The position numbers and the translations under genes are program-made. Shown in pieces: positions 7,186 to 17,617 of a stretch of 64,000 nucleotides of DNA; position 1 is the first letter of the stretch; each line of letters begins with the position of its first letter. The stretch is from RPQJ01 sp963700045 (lineage in GTDB: Bacteria; Pseudomonadota; Gammaproteobacteria; Steroidobacterales; Steroidobacteraceae): the NCBI GenBank assembly GCA_963700045.1, contig CAVOWK010000029.1, forward strand, positions 1-64,000. Direction: 5' to 3'. The notes under the pieces were generated by a model, which saw nothing but the letters and a program-made list of their open reading frames with translations, did not search any database and had not been told where the DNA came from.

Positions 7186-9489
7186 TCAGGTAGTTGTGCG
7201 GATCGTCAGGCGCGCCGCCTGGCGCGCGACGTCCGCTGCCGCGGCGTCGAGCACCGCCTGCAGGCGCGGATCGCGGCCCAGGCGCTCCCAGCGGCGGTCG
7301 TTGCGCACGAAAAAGTGGTCCACCCAGCCCAGTCGGCGCGCGTCGTCGAACAGCGCCAGCGCCTCGTCGTCGCGGCCCAGCAACGCGTACGTGAGAGCAT
7401 GCTGGACCCGGATGTCCGGCTCGCCGGGACGGCCCGCGGCGATCGCCCGCTGCTGCAGGGCCAGCAGGGCCTCGAGTTGGCGACGCGCCTCGTCGCCGCG
7501 GCCCAGCTGCTGCAGCGCGTACGCGTAGGCCTGCCAGGTGTCGATCGTCGCCGGGTCGCCCGCACGTGCACGCGCCCCGCCAGTAGCCAGCGAGAAGTCG
7601 TCCTCGAGGACAGCTGCGCCGGCCGAATAGTCTCCGCTAAGGATGCGCGCGCGCGCCAGCGCGGCGTTGCGCGGATCCTCGGCCGAGCGTGGCGCTCCAC
7701 GCGGTGAGAGGATTCGTACCGTGTCCTCGACGCGTCCGAGACGGCGCAGCGCGATTTCCAGGGAGTCCTGCCAGCCGCTGGGTAACTCGTCCGCCGTGGC
7801 CTTCTCGATCAAGGCCAGCGCCTCGCGCGGCCGCCCGAGGCGCGCCCAGACGTCGGCCTCGAGCAGTCCCGGTCGCGCGCCATGTTCGGCGGGCGCGGTG
7901 CGCGCGAATTCCCGCGCCCAATGCAACGCGTCCGCCAGTCGTCCGTAGCTGCGCGAGAGGTTGAAGAGTCCCAGCGCCGCCCCGACCGGCGGCTGCGGCA
8001 ACTGCAGCAGCCGGTCGAACATGCGGCGCGCGTTCGCGTAGTCCCCGGCGGCGGAATAGTTCCGGGCAAGCTTCAGCAGCGGGCCGGGATTCAGCGGATC
8101 GGTTGCAAGCGCCTGGCTGAATTGCGCGCGCGCCTCCGCCGGCCGGCCTTCGGCTTCCAGCGCATCGGCCAGCCACAGCCGGGCGTCGACGAGCGCGGGG
8201 TCGAGTTCAAGCGCGCGCCGAAGGTGGCGCTCCGCGGCCGCAGCGTCGGCGTCGGGATGCACGATCTCGAGCAGGCCTAGCGCGGCGTGGCCAAGCGCGA
8301 GGTCGGGATCGATCTCCAGCGCGCGGCGGGCCGCCGCTTGCGCTCGCTCGCGGGTAGCTGCCGGGTCCGCCGAGTAGTAGGCGGTCGCGCTCTCGACCAG
8401 GGAGAGCCCCGCATGCGCGCGCGCAAGGCCCGGGTCCGCCTTGATCGCGGCCTCGAAGGCGCTGCGGGCCCGCGGCTCCCAGCCGGGCGGCCTGCGATTG
8501 AAGTAATCGCGGCCGAGCAGGAAAGCCTGGTACGCGTCAAAAGATGAACCCGCACTGGCCGCGTGCGACAGCCTCGCTGGCTCGAGCTGCGGTGCGATCT
8601 GCGCCAGAACCGTGGCAACGATCTCGGACTGCATCTCCGGCAGGCCGTCCAGGCTGCGGTTGAAGCCGCCCGACCACGCCTGATAGCCCGAGTCGGCCTC
8701 GACAAGCTCGAGGTTGATGCGGAGCTGCTGGTCCTCGCGCCGCAGGCTGCCGGTCAACAGCCAGTGCACGCCGAGCTTGCTTGCCAGGGCCTGTGGGTCG
8801 TGCGCGCCCTTGCCAAGCGCGAACGACGAGGTGCGTGACACCACCTTCAGTCCGCCGGTGCGGGCGAACGCATCGATCAGGTCCTCGGTCATGCCGTCCG
8901 CGAGAAACTGGAGGTCGGCTTCGGACGACAGGTTGGTCAGTGGCAGCACAGCCAATGAACCCGGGCCCGCCGGCGTCGGGCGGTACACGAACCAGAGCAC
9001 CACGACGAGGCCGATGACCGCTCCCACGGCGAGCAGCCCGACGAGACCGCGCGCCCGGCGCAGCGGCAGGGCCGGCACAGACGATGACGAATTCGTGATG
9101 GTGCCGACCTCGGGCACCGCTGCCAGCGGCTGCAGCGCGGCGTCGACGGCATCCACGGGCAGCGCCGATTTGATCGGCACCTGCGCGACCGCAATCCAGC
9201 GATAACCGCGCCGCGGCACGGTCTCGATGCAGCGCGGGCTGCCGGCGGCGTCGTCGAGCACGCGTCGCACTTCCATGATGCAACGAGTCAGCGAGTTCTC
9301 GGTGACGATGACGCCGGGCCAGACGGCCGCCAGCAACTCGTCCTTGGTGACCAGCCGCCCCGGGTTGTCGACCAGGTAACACAACACGTCCCAGGTCTTG
9401 GGCTGCAGGCGCAGCACTTCCTCGCCCCGGCGCAACTCGTAGCGCGCGGAGTCGAGGGTGAACTCGCCGAACGTGTGCAGTCCCTTCAT
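7186..9489 (-). CDS. CadC-type transmembrane regulator: winged helix, TolB-like domain, TPRs
   Basis: 767 aa. Residues 1–100 are an OmpR/PhoB-like winged helix (FGEFTLDSARYELRRG…LQPKTWDVLCYLVDNPGRLVTKDELL…RRGYRWIA). One membrane helix follows (GLVGLLAVGAVIGLVVVLWFVY, about 150–172). A periplasmic domain of the TolB/adenylate-cyclase-associated type (LAVLPLTNLSSEADLQFLADGMTEDLIDAFA) comes next, then about 10 tetratricopeptide-like repeats. Such proteins sense periplasmic conditions and bind DNA directly, without phosphorelay. Its position upstream of the di-haem peroxidase makes that gene a candidate target (inference). Confidence 0.82.
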   Translation of the reverse strand: MKGLHTFGEFTLDSARYELRRGEEVLRLQPKTWDVLCYLVDNPGRLVTKDELLAAVWPGVIVTENSLTRCIMEVRRVLDDAAGSPRCIETVPRRGYRWIAVAQVPIKSALPVDAVDAALQPLAAVPEVGTITNSSSSVPALPLRRARGLVGLLAVGAVIGLVVVLWFVYRPTPAGPGSLAVLPLTNLSSEADLQFLADGMTEDLIDAFARTGGLKVVSRTSSFALGKGAHDPQALASKLGVHWLLTGSLRREDQQLRINLELVEADSGYQAWSGGFNRSLDGLPEMQSEIVATVLAQIAPQLEPARLSHAASAGSSFDAYQAFLLGRDYFNRRPPGWEPRARSAFEAAIKADPGLARAHAGLSLVESATAYYSADPAATRERAQAAARRALEIDPDLALGHAALGLLEIVHPDADAAAAERHLRRALELDPALVDARLWLADALEAEGRPAEARAQFSQALATDPLNPGPLLKLARNYSAAGDYANARRMFDRLLQLPQPPVGAALGLFNLSRSYGRLADALHWAREFARTAPAEHGARPGLLEADVWARLGRPREALALIEKATADELPSGWQDSLEIALRRLGRVEDTVRILSPRGAPRSAEDPRNAALARARILSGDYSAGAAVLEDDFSLATGGARARAGDPATIDTWQAYAYALQQLGRGDEARRQLEALLALQQRAIAAGRPGEPDIRVQHALTYALLGRDDEALALFDDARRLGWVDHFFVRNDRRWERLGRDPRLQAVLDAAAADVARQAARLTIRTTT

Positions 9490-9666
9490 TGACGAATGAT
9501 ACCGGTGCCGGAGCGGTACCTGGAGCAGCGCGCCAACGTCGTCCCTGGCCCCTGGTCAGCCGCTGCGGGCCCAGCTCACGATAGAGGTTGTCAGGCGCGC
9601 AACTTCGACCAGCAACTGGCGTGTTGGCGTCGACGTAAGGTTGACCACCTTGGCATTTCTTGAACC

Positions 9667-10164
9667 CTAGAACCCATAGTTAAGGGTTGCCAGGAATTCC
9701 GTATCGTCATCGGAGATCGCACTCTGCCAGATGAAGTTGATTGTCAGATTCACGATCAGCCGACTGTTCAGGGCGTAATCCAATCCGCCCGTCAGCATCG
9801 CGTCCACCTCGTCGAGATCGTCCATGTTGTAAGCCAGACCGCCACCGCCAAACCACGAGACCCCGCGGGCGTTCTGGTGGCCGTCAATGGTGAAGGGCAG
9901 GCGCCATTCTGTGTCGTACCCCCCCGTCATCAGTGCCGGTCGAGTCGAAAGGGTACGATCGCCCAGATCCGTGAGCTTGATCTTCGAGTCAAGAACCGCC
10001 GCAGTAGCGTCCCCTTTGCCGCCGCGAAAGCCGACACCAACGTAGTAGGCCGCAGGTTGTGTCGGGGGCGGCGGCTCGGCCAGCGCGATCGTTGAATGGG
10101 ACAGGAGGCTTCCTAGCACCCCGCCGATCACACCCAGTGACTGACAGGAAAATCGAGGATTCAT
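9667..10164 (-). CDS. Outer-membrane beta-barrel hypothetical protein
   Basis: 165 aa from the ATG at 10164. A longer in-frame start would run into gyrB. A signal peptide (SLGVIGGVLGSLLSHSTIALA) is followed by alternating hydrophobic strands (YYVGVGFRGG, TGGYDTEWRLPF, GVSWFGGGGLAYNM, LTGGLDYALNSRLIVNLTINF). The C-terminal residue is phenylalanine (FLATLNYGF), the usual BAM targeting signal of outer-membrane barrels. The 177-nt gap to the CadC gene shows nothing clear. Function unknown; the small size suggests an 8-stranded OmpW/OmpA-like barrel. Confidence 0.65.
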   Translation of the reverse strand: MNPRFSCQSLGVIGGVLGSLLSHSTIALAEPPPPTQPAAYYVGVGFRGGKGDATAAVLDSKIKLTDLGDRTLSTRPALMTGGYDTEWRLPFTIDGHQNARGVSWFGGGGLAYNMDDLDEVDAMLTGGLDYALNSRLIVNLTINFIWQSAISDDDTEFLATLNYGF

Positions 10165-10208
10165 GGTTATCGCCTGAAGTTGCCGTAAATCGAGGACGAG
10201 ACGCATCT

Positions 10209-12617
<2,409 letters not shown>

Positions 12618-12645
12618 GGGATACCCGGTTCAAAGGAACGCGAAA

Positions 12646-13719
12646 TTATAGCAGAGGGGTGATTTTTCCGTGTTCCACGTGAAACCTTCGTGTCACGGGA
12701 AGCCGCTGGAAGGACGCCATGCCGGGGTCCAGGGCCGAGACGAAGAGCTGCCCCGGCAGTTCCAGCACCACCGAAATCAGTCGCTCCAGGTTGGCCTCGT
12801 CGAGTTCCGCCGCAGGATCATCCACAAGCAGCGCCGCCGTGGGACTGCCTAGCGCGTGGTCACATTTAAGCTGCCCCAAGAGCATCGCGGAGGCCGTCAG
12901 TTTCTGCTGGCCACGCGACACACGATGCCTGGCCAGATCTCCGGCCACACGGATCGACAGGTCCGCCCGATGGGGTCCGGCGTGCGTCGTACCCCGCTCC
13001 CGGTCCCTCGGCCAGGAATGCTCGATTGCATCCTGCAGCTCCGTCCCGGCTGCCCAACCGTCGTTGAGCGACAGTTCAATGGTCGTTCCCAGCAGGCGTT
13101 CGCCGACCACAGCGACGTGGGACTCCAGGTGAGCAAAGTACTCCCGGCGGGAAGCCGCCAGGGAACGGCCGGACTCCAACAGCTCGGGATCCCAGGCCCG
13201 GACCACCTGCTCGGGCAACTCTGCCCTGAGCGCGGCATTGCGTTGCTTGAGCGCGCGCTGGTACCGGCGCCACTGCTCCACGAACCTAGGTTCCACGTGG
13301 AACACGCCCCAGTCCAGGTAGCGCCGCCGCTCCTGTGGACCCTCTTCCACCAGTCGGTGGACTTCAGGGTCGATAGCCTGCACCGGCAGGATGGTCGCCA
13401 ACTCAGCCAGGCTGCCGATCCGATTGCCGCCCGCCCGCGCCTCGAATCCTTCGCGGCTGTAACGAACGCCGACCGGACGGATGCTCTCGCCCGCTTCGAA
13501 ACGCCCGGTGAGCAGCAATTCCTCGGCACCTTTGCGGATCAGGGTTTCGTTGCGGGCCGTGCGGAACGAACGACCACGCCCCAGAAAGAAGATCGCCTCG
13601 AGCAGGCTTGTCTTGCCCGAGGCGTTCGCGCCGCTGATCAGGTTGCAGCGACTGTCGAATTCGAGATCGGTCGCCGCGATGCAGCGGAAATCGCGGACTT
13701 CGAGTCGGCGCAAGCTCAT
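12646..13719 (-). CDS. recF: DNA replication and repair protein RecF
   Basis: 357 aa SMC-like ATPase that helps RecOR load RecA at gaps. It shows the Walker A motif SGANASGKTSLLEAIFFLGRG near residues 29–48, the RecF-type IQPIDPEVHRLV-like segment (VQAIDPEVHRLVEEGPQERRRYLDW), and a C-terminal signature/Walker B (RGQQKLTASAMLLGQ, LLVDDPAAELDEANLERL). The start MSLRRLEVRDFRCI is canonical. Two parS-like sites fall inside the reading frame (13289–13304 and 12671–12686), so the coding sequence also carries segregation signals. Confidence 0.96.
   Translation of the reverse strand: MSLRRLEVRDFRCIAATDLEFDSRCNLISGANASGKTSLLEAIFFLGRGRSFRTARNETLIRKGAEELLLTGRFEAGESIRPVGVRYSREGFEARAGGNRIGSLAELATILPVQAIDPEVHRLVEEGPQERRRYLDWGVFHVEPRFVEQWRRYQRALKQRNAALRAELPEQVVRAWDPELLESGRSLAASRREYFAHLESHVAVVGERLLGTTIELSLNDGWAAGTELQDAIEHSWPRDRERGTTHAGPHRADLSIRVAGDLARHRVSRGQQKLTASAMLLGQLKCDHALGSPTAALLVDDPAAELDEANLERLISVVLELPGQLFVSALDPGMASFQRLPVTRRFHVEHGKITPLL
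12671..12686. promoter_or_regulatory. parS: parS-like ParB-binding site 1
   Basis: TGTTCCACGTGAAACC has the CACGTG-centred 16-mer layout of the widespread parS consensus TGTTTCACGTGAAACA. It is in the 3' end of recF and is one of five such sites in 1.2 kb. Confidence 0.8.
13289..13304. promoter_or_regulatory. parS: parS-like ParB-binding site 2
   Basis: GGTTCCACGTGGAACA, inside recF. The inner 14 bases keep the TTCCACGTGGAA palindrome; the first base deviates from consensus. Confidence 0.7.
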
Positions 13720-13736
13720 CGTGTCAAGCCGGCCGA

Positions 13737-13752
13737 TGTTTCACGTGGAACA
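13737..13752. promoter_or_regulatory. parS: parS-like ParB-binding site 3
   Basis: TGTTTCACGTGGAACA, in the recF–dnaN spacer. Both outer ends match the parS consensus, making it one of the best sites of the cluster. Confidence 0.88.
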
Positions 13753-13795
13753 CGCCAAGGGACGGCGAAGCTTCCTGACGCCAGGTCAACAGCGA

Positions 13796-13811
13796 TGTTC
13801 CACGTGAAACC
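13796..13811. promoter_or_regulatory. parS: parS-like ParB-binding site 4
   Basis: TGTTCCACGTGAAACC, in the recF–dnaN spacer and identical to site 1. It starts 59 bp after the start of site 3. Confidence 0.85.
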
Positions 13812-13853
13812 AGCCTTCGGTCCGTGAAATTCATGCCGGCCGGTCAACCACGT

Positions 13854-13869
13854 TGTTCCACGTGGAACC
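13854..13869. promoter_or_regulatory. parS: parS-like ParB-binding site 5
   Basis: TGTTCCACGTGGAACC, in the recF–dnaN spacer. It starts 58 bp after the start of site 4, so sites 3–5 are evenly spaced at 58–59 bp. Confidence 0.85.
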
Positions 13870-13923
13870 CACCTGGAGCCACCTGGGCTGAACGGAAACG
13901 GGCGCGCGTCCGCCCTGCGCTGC

Positions 13924-15024
13924 TCAGAGGCGCATCGGCATGACAACGTAGCGGGCCGACCCGTCCTGCGTGGCACGGATCAGGCAGCTGCTGTTGCCAT
14001 CGGTCAGACCCACCTGCACGTCCGCTCCATCCACGGCCGCTAACGCATCAAGCAGGTAATTGACGTTGAAACCGATTTCCAGCTCTTCGCCGTCATAGGT
14101 CACTTCGACCTCTTCTTCGGCCTCTTCCTGCTCCGGGTTATGCGCCTGGATCATCAGCGCATTCGGTTTAAGCGCGAATCGGATTCCACGATATTTCTCG
14201 TTCGACAGGATGGCCGCGCGCTGCAGCGCCTGGCGCAGATCATCGCGAACCGCTCCAATCGTCTTGGGAGGCGTGGCGGGGATCACCCGGCTGTATTCGG
14301 GGAAACGGCCGTCAATCAGCTTGGAAGTGAAGCGAATTTCGCCAATCTGGACGCGAAGATGATTGGATCCGATCGAAACTTCGAGCAACTGGTCTTCATT
14401 GCCCAGGATTCGCTGCAGTTCGAGCACGCCTTTGCGCGGCACGATGACCTGTTGGCCCGCTTTTCCGCCATTGGCCAGCTCAACTTCGCACAATGCCAGC
14501 CGATGTCCGTCAGTCGCGACAGCTCGCAGCATTTTCGCCGAAGTTTCGAGCAGAAGACCATTCAGGTAGTAACGCACGTCCTGCTGGGCCATCGAGAAGT
14601 GGGTCTTGTCGAGCAGCCGCTTGAAGTCCTTCTGCGGCAGCTGCAGGGTCTGCTCCGCGTTGATCTCCTCCACGGTGGGGAACTCTGCCGCCGGCAGCGT
14701 GGTGAGCGTGAAGCGGCTCTTGCGAGCGCGCACGAGCATCCGCTCGCCTTCCTGCGTGAGCGTGATCTCGGTGCCTTCCGGCAACGCGCGACAGATGTCG
14801 AGCAGCTTCCGTCCGGGGATCGTGATCTCACCGCCTCGCTGCACGTCCACCTCGGACGTGGCCACGAGCTCGACTTCGAGATCCGTCGCCGTGATCGAGA
14901 GCTTGCCGCCCTTGGCGGCTACCAGCACGTTCGCCAGGATCGGCATCGTCTGCTTGCGCTCGACGACACCGATGACGGCCTGCAGCGGGCTCAGGATCGC
15001 TTCGCGCTTCGCGATGATCTTCAT
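13924..15024 (-). CDS. dnaN: DNA polymerase III beta sliding clamp
   Basis: 366 aa, the normal length of the three-domain clamp. It opens MKIIAKREAILSPLQAVIGVVERKQTMPILANVL and ends with the conserved C-terminal VMPMRL that forms part of the protein-binding pocket. Residues such as FPEYSRVIP and NVNYLLDAL are typical of domain III. The clamp rings DNA and tethers replicative and repair polymerases. It is on the minus strand between dnaA and recF; the 200-nt spacer downstream holds three of the parS sites. Confidence 0.98.
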   Translation of the reverse strand: MKIIAKREAILSPLQAVIGVVERKQTMPILANVLVAAKGGKLSITATDLEVELVATSEVDVQRGGEITIPGRKLLDICRALPEGTEITLTQEGERMLVRARKSRFTLTTLPAAEFPTVEEINAEQTLQLPQKDFKRLLDKTHFSMAQQDVRYYLNGLLLETSAKMLRAVATDGHRLALCEVELANGGKAGQQVIVPRKGVLELQRILGNEDQLLEVSIGSNHLRVQIGEIRFTSKLIDGRFPEYSRVIPATPPKTIGAVRDDLRQALQRAAILSNEKYRGIRFALKPNALMIQAHNPEQEEAEEEVEVTYDGEELEIGFNVNYLLDALAAVDGADVQVGLTDGNSSCLIRATQDGSARYVVMPMRL

Positions 15025-15232
15025 CTTCTATAGTTCCGGAGTCTTTATATAAGAGATCTATTGTTATGACTTTTAGCACAGCGCATGTCTGTGCAAAACC
15101 TCAGTTTCCCCAATGGCAGCGCAGGTTTGCAGACAGGGTCAACACCCCTCGCAACGCACGCAAGCCCTGTCCGCAGCCTGTGGACGAAATGTGGAGTACT
15201 CGGCCTCCGCTTTCATCCACAGGTTAATCATG
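15025..15232. other. oriC: Candidate oriC: dnaN–dnaA spacer with DnaA-box-like sites and an AT-rich stretch
   Basis: The spacer has a strikingly AT-rich segment at about 15028–15075, unlike the rest of the window; it could be a DNA-unwinding element. It also holds several near-matches to the DnaA box TTATNCACA, read on either strand: TTTTGCACA (minus strand, 15090–15098), TCATCCACA (15213–15221), TCGTCCACA (minus, 15179–15187) and TACTCCACA (minus, 15190–15198). Leading-strand gene order diverges on the other side of dnaA, where a further box-like site (16717–16725) lies. The origin could therefore be bipartite or lie upstream of dnaA. Confidence 0.55.
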
Positions 15233-16639
15233 TCATCCCGCAAGCGTTCTCAACAGGTTTGAATAGTCCTCGTTGAGCCGTTGCTGCGACGTTCGCAGCT
15301 CCTTCATGACGCGGCATGCATGCAGCACCGTCGTGTGGTCACGGCCACCGAACGCGTCGCCGATTTCCGGCAGGCTGTGGTTGGTGAGTTCCTTCGACAG
15401 AGCCATCGCCATCTGCCGCGGCCGCGTGATCGAGCGGCTGCGCCGGCGTGACAACAGGTCCGCCACGCGGATCTTGTAGTACTCCGCGACCGTCTTCTGG
15501 ATGTTCTCGATCGTGACCAGGCGTTCCTGCAGCGCGAGCAGGTCCTTGAGCGCTTCCTTGGCAAAATCCAGCGTGATCGGCCGACCCGTGAATTGCGAGT
15601 TCGCAATCACGCGGCGCATGGCGCCTTCGAGTTCGCGCACGTTCGAGCGGATGCGCTTGGCGACGAAGAACGCGACCTCCTCCGGCAGCTCGACACCGCT
15701 GGCTGCCGACTTGCTCATCAGGATCGCGACGCAGGTTTCGAGTTCGGGTGGTTCGATCGCCACCGTGAGCCCCCAGCCGAAGCGCGACTTGAGACGCTCC
15801 TCGAGGCCTTCGACTTCCTTCGGATAGCGGTCGCAGGTCAGGATCACCTGCTGCTGCCCTTCGAGCAGCGTGTTGAACGTATGGAAAAACTCTTCCTGCG
15901 AACGGTCCTTGCCCGCGAAGAACTGGATGTCGTCGATCAGCAGCGCGTCGAGCGTGCGGTACGCCTGCTTGAACTCGTTGATCGTGTTGTGCTGCAGCGC
16001 GCGGACCATGTCGCCGACGAAGCGCTCGGAGTGCACGTAGGCGACCTTCGCATCCTTGTTGCGCGCGCGGATCTGGTTGCCGACGGCGTGCATCAGGTGG
16101 GTCTTGCCGAGGCCGACGCCACCGTAGATGAACAACGGGTTGTAGGCCCGCCCCGGATTCTCGGCGACCTGGACCGCGGCAGCGCGCGCCAGCTGGTTGC
16201 TCTTGCCCTCGACGAAATTCGCAAAAGTGAATTCGGCATTCAGCCGGCCGCCGAACTGGGGCAGGGGATCGATCGGGCGGCGGAGGCCGTTACCGGACTG
16301 CGGCTCGGGTTGGCTCGTGGACCGAGCCACGGGCCGTGGTTGCACCGGCAGGCCGATTCCATCCGTCATCTGGGTTGGAGTGGGGAGCGGCTGTCGCCGC
16401 GAGCCAATTTCCACGGTCACTTGTGGGACTGGAGCGGGGACCAGTTCGTCGACAAGTTCACTGATGCGCGCGGTGCAGTTTTGATTGACCCAATCGACGA
16501 CGTAACGGTTGGGTGCCAGCAGTCGCAGCCGGTCCCCGTCCTCGACGGCCTGCAACGGGCGGATCCAGGTGTTGAAAGCCTGTTCCGGGAGTTCCGCCTC
16601 GAGCCGGCGGAGGCATTGATGCCAGAGCGAAATCTGCAC
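15233..16639 (-). CDS. dnaA: Chromosomal replication initiator DnaA
   Basis: 468 aa from the GTG at 16639. That start gives VQISLWHQCLRRLEAELPEQAFNTWIRPLQ, which aligns with the conserved DnaA N-terminus, and has an AGAAAGG site upstream. The ATG 153 nt earlier would add an unrelated leader. Domain I is about 1–85, followed by a proline-rich linker. The AAA+ domain has Walker A GGVGLGKT at about 173–180 and Walker B LLIDDIQFF near 236. Domain IV carries the DnaA signature (GGRDHTTVLHACR) for box recognition. DnaA–ATP unwinds oriC; box-like sites flank the gene on both sides, consistent with autoregulation. Confidence 0.96.
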   Translation of the reverse strand: MQISLWHQCLRRLEAELPEQAFNTWIRPLQAVEDGDRLRLLAPNRYVVDWVNQNCTARISELVDELVPAPVPQVTVEIGSRRQPLPTPTQMTDGIGLPVQPRPVARSTSQPEPQSGNGLRRPIDPLPQFGGRLNAEFTFANFVEGKSNQLARAAAVQVAENPGRAYNPLFIYGGVGLGKTHLMHAVGNQIRARNKDAKVAYVHSERFVGDMVRALQHNTINEFKQAYRTLDALLIDDIQFFAGKDRSQEEFFHTFNTLLEGQQQVILTCDRYPKEVEGLEERLKSRFGWGLTVAIEPPELETCVAILMSKSAASGVELPEEVAFFVAKRIRSNVRELEGAMRRVIANSQFTGRPITLDFAKEALKDLLALQERLVTIENIQKTVAEYYKIRVADLLSRRRSRSITRPRQMAMALSKELTNHSLPEIGDAFGGRDHTTVLHACRVMKELRTSQQRLNEDYSNLLRTLAG

Positions 16640-16716
16640 GAACCGACGGGCCTTTCTCAGGGACGGTGAGCGCTTGCCAGCGGGAAGGGGCGGCGAGTGT
16701 ATACCGGCTCCCGGCC

Positions 16717-16725
16717 TGTGGATAT
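16717..16725 (-). promoter_or_regulatory. DnaA-box-like site upstream of dnaA and rpmH
   Basis: Read on the minus strand the site is ATATCCACA, 8 of 9 matches to TTATCCACA. It lies in the 209-nt gap between the divergent dnaA and rpmH genes, just upstream of the rpmH promoter, where DnaA often controls its own gene. Confidence 0.5.
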
Positions 16726-16737
16726 CTTCGGCTGAGG

Positions 16738-16766
16738 TTGACTCCGGCGGGGTCCGTGCGTATTCT
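16738..16766 (+). promoter_or_regulatory. Sigma-70 promoter for rpmH–rnpA–yidD–yidC
   Basis: TTGACT (16738–16743) and TATTCT (16761–16766) are separated by exactly 17 nt, a near-consensus promoter. Transcription would start near 16773, leaving a leader of about 76 nt before the rpmH ATG. Confidence 0.7.
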
Positions 16767-16848
16767 TCCCGGCCCTTTTGTGGCCAGTGCATGTTGTTGT
16801 TTCTGGTCCTGTTTTCCGGTCCTGTTCAGGACACCTTCGGAGCCGACG

Positions 16849-16983
16849 ATGAAGCGCACTTTCAACCCGAGCAACCTGCACCGCAAGCGAGTCCACGGCT
16901 TCCGTGCGCGCATGGCCACCAAGGGTGGTCGTCTCGTCCTCGCCCGTCGTCGTGCGAAGGGCCGCAAGCGTCTTGCGGTCTGA
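16849..16983 (+). CDS. rpmH: 50S ribosomal protein bL34
   Basis: 44 aa, full length and highly basic: MKRTFNPSNLHRKRVHGFRARMATKGGRLVLARRRAKGRKRLAV. This is the canonical L34 sequence. A GGAG site sits 6 nt before the ATG. It is the first gene of the rightward rpmH–rnpA–yidD–yidC unit, and its TGA overlaps the candidate CTG start of rnpA. Confidence 0.98.
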   Translation: MKRTFNPSNLHRKRVHGFRARMATKGGRLVLARRRAKGRKRLAV

Positions 16984-17372
16984 CCGTTCTCACGAGCAGT
17001 AACGATCACACGCCTGTCTCGCGACGCTTCCCGCGCGCGAGCCGCCTGACCGACAAACCCCAGTTCGACGCCGTTCATCGGCAAGGCCAGCGTTCTTCCG
17101 ATGCGCTGTTCCTCGTGATCACACGTCCCAACGAAGCCGGCCAGGCCCGGCTCGGGCTCGCCGTCGGCATCAAGGCCGCGGGCAATGCCGTCAAGCGCAA
17201 TCGCATCAAGCGCCTCGCACGCGAATCGTTCCGCCACCGCCAGCACGAACTGCCGGCCCTGGACGTCGTCGTCAACGCGCGGCCTGCCGCCACCACGAGC
17301 AGCAGCGTCGAGATCCGCGCGAGCCTGCAATCGCACTGGGATAGGATCGTGCGACGATGCGCCCGCTCCTGA
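16980..17372 (+). CDS. rnpA: Ribonuclease P protein component
   Basis: About 130 aa. The RnpA core is clear: RFPRASRLTDKPQFDAVH, then the RNR-type motif in AGNAVKRNRIKRLARESFRHRQ. The protein binds the RNase P RNA and aids 5' maturation of tRNAs. The start is unresolved. No ATG or GTG precedes the conserved core in frame; the nearest sensible codon is CTG at 16980, which overlaps the rpmH stop as CTGA, in the manner of a coupled ATGA start. The 3' end overlaps yidD by 16 nt. Confidence 0.9.
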   Translation: MTVLTSSNDHTPVSRRFPRASRLTDKPQFDAVHRQGQRSSDALFLVITRPNEAGQARLGLAVGIKAAGNAVKRNRIKRLARESFRHRQHELPALDVVVNARPAATTSSSVEIRASLQSHWDRIVRRCARS

Positions 17373-17617
17373 TCGCCTTCATCACGTTCTACCGGTGGTT
17401 CATCAGCCCGTTGCTCGGGCCGAACTGCCGCTTTTATCCCACGTGTTCCTGTTACGCGCAGGACGCCATTCAACGCCACGGGGCGCTGCGCGGCTCGTGG
17501 CTCGCGGCGCGTCGCATCGGACGCTGCCACCCCTGGAATCCCGGCGGCTACGATCCCGTGCCCGAATGCACGCACACGCCGCCCGACCACACTGATAAGC
17601 GACCGAGCCATGGATAA
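17357..17617 (+). CDS. yidD: Membrane protein insertion efficiency factor YidD
   Basis: 86 aa. The conserved YidD pattern is complete: FYRWFISPLLGPNCRFYPTCSCYAQDAIQRHGALRGSWLAARRIGRCHPWNPGGYDPVP, with three cysteines in NCRFYPTCSCY and a fourth in RCHPWNPGG. It is an amphipathic inner-membrane-associated protein that helps YidC-dependent insertion. It overlaps rnpA upstream and yidC downstream by 8 nt, so the three are translationally linked. Confidence 0.96.
   Translation: MRPLLIAFITFYRWFISPLLGPNCRFYPTCSCYAQDAIQRHGALRGSWLAARRIGRCHPWNPGGYDPVPECTHTPPDHTDKRPSHG

Noticed and set aside
13737..13869. E-box-like CACGTG palindromes as transcription operators
   Set aside because: The 16-bp context matches parS closely, and a full parAB pair is present; segregation sites are the simpler reading.
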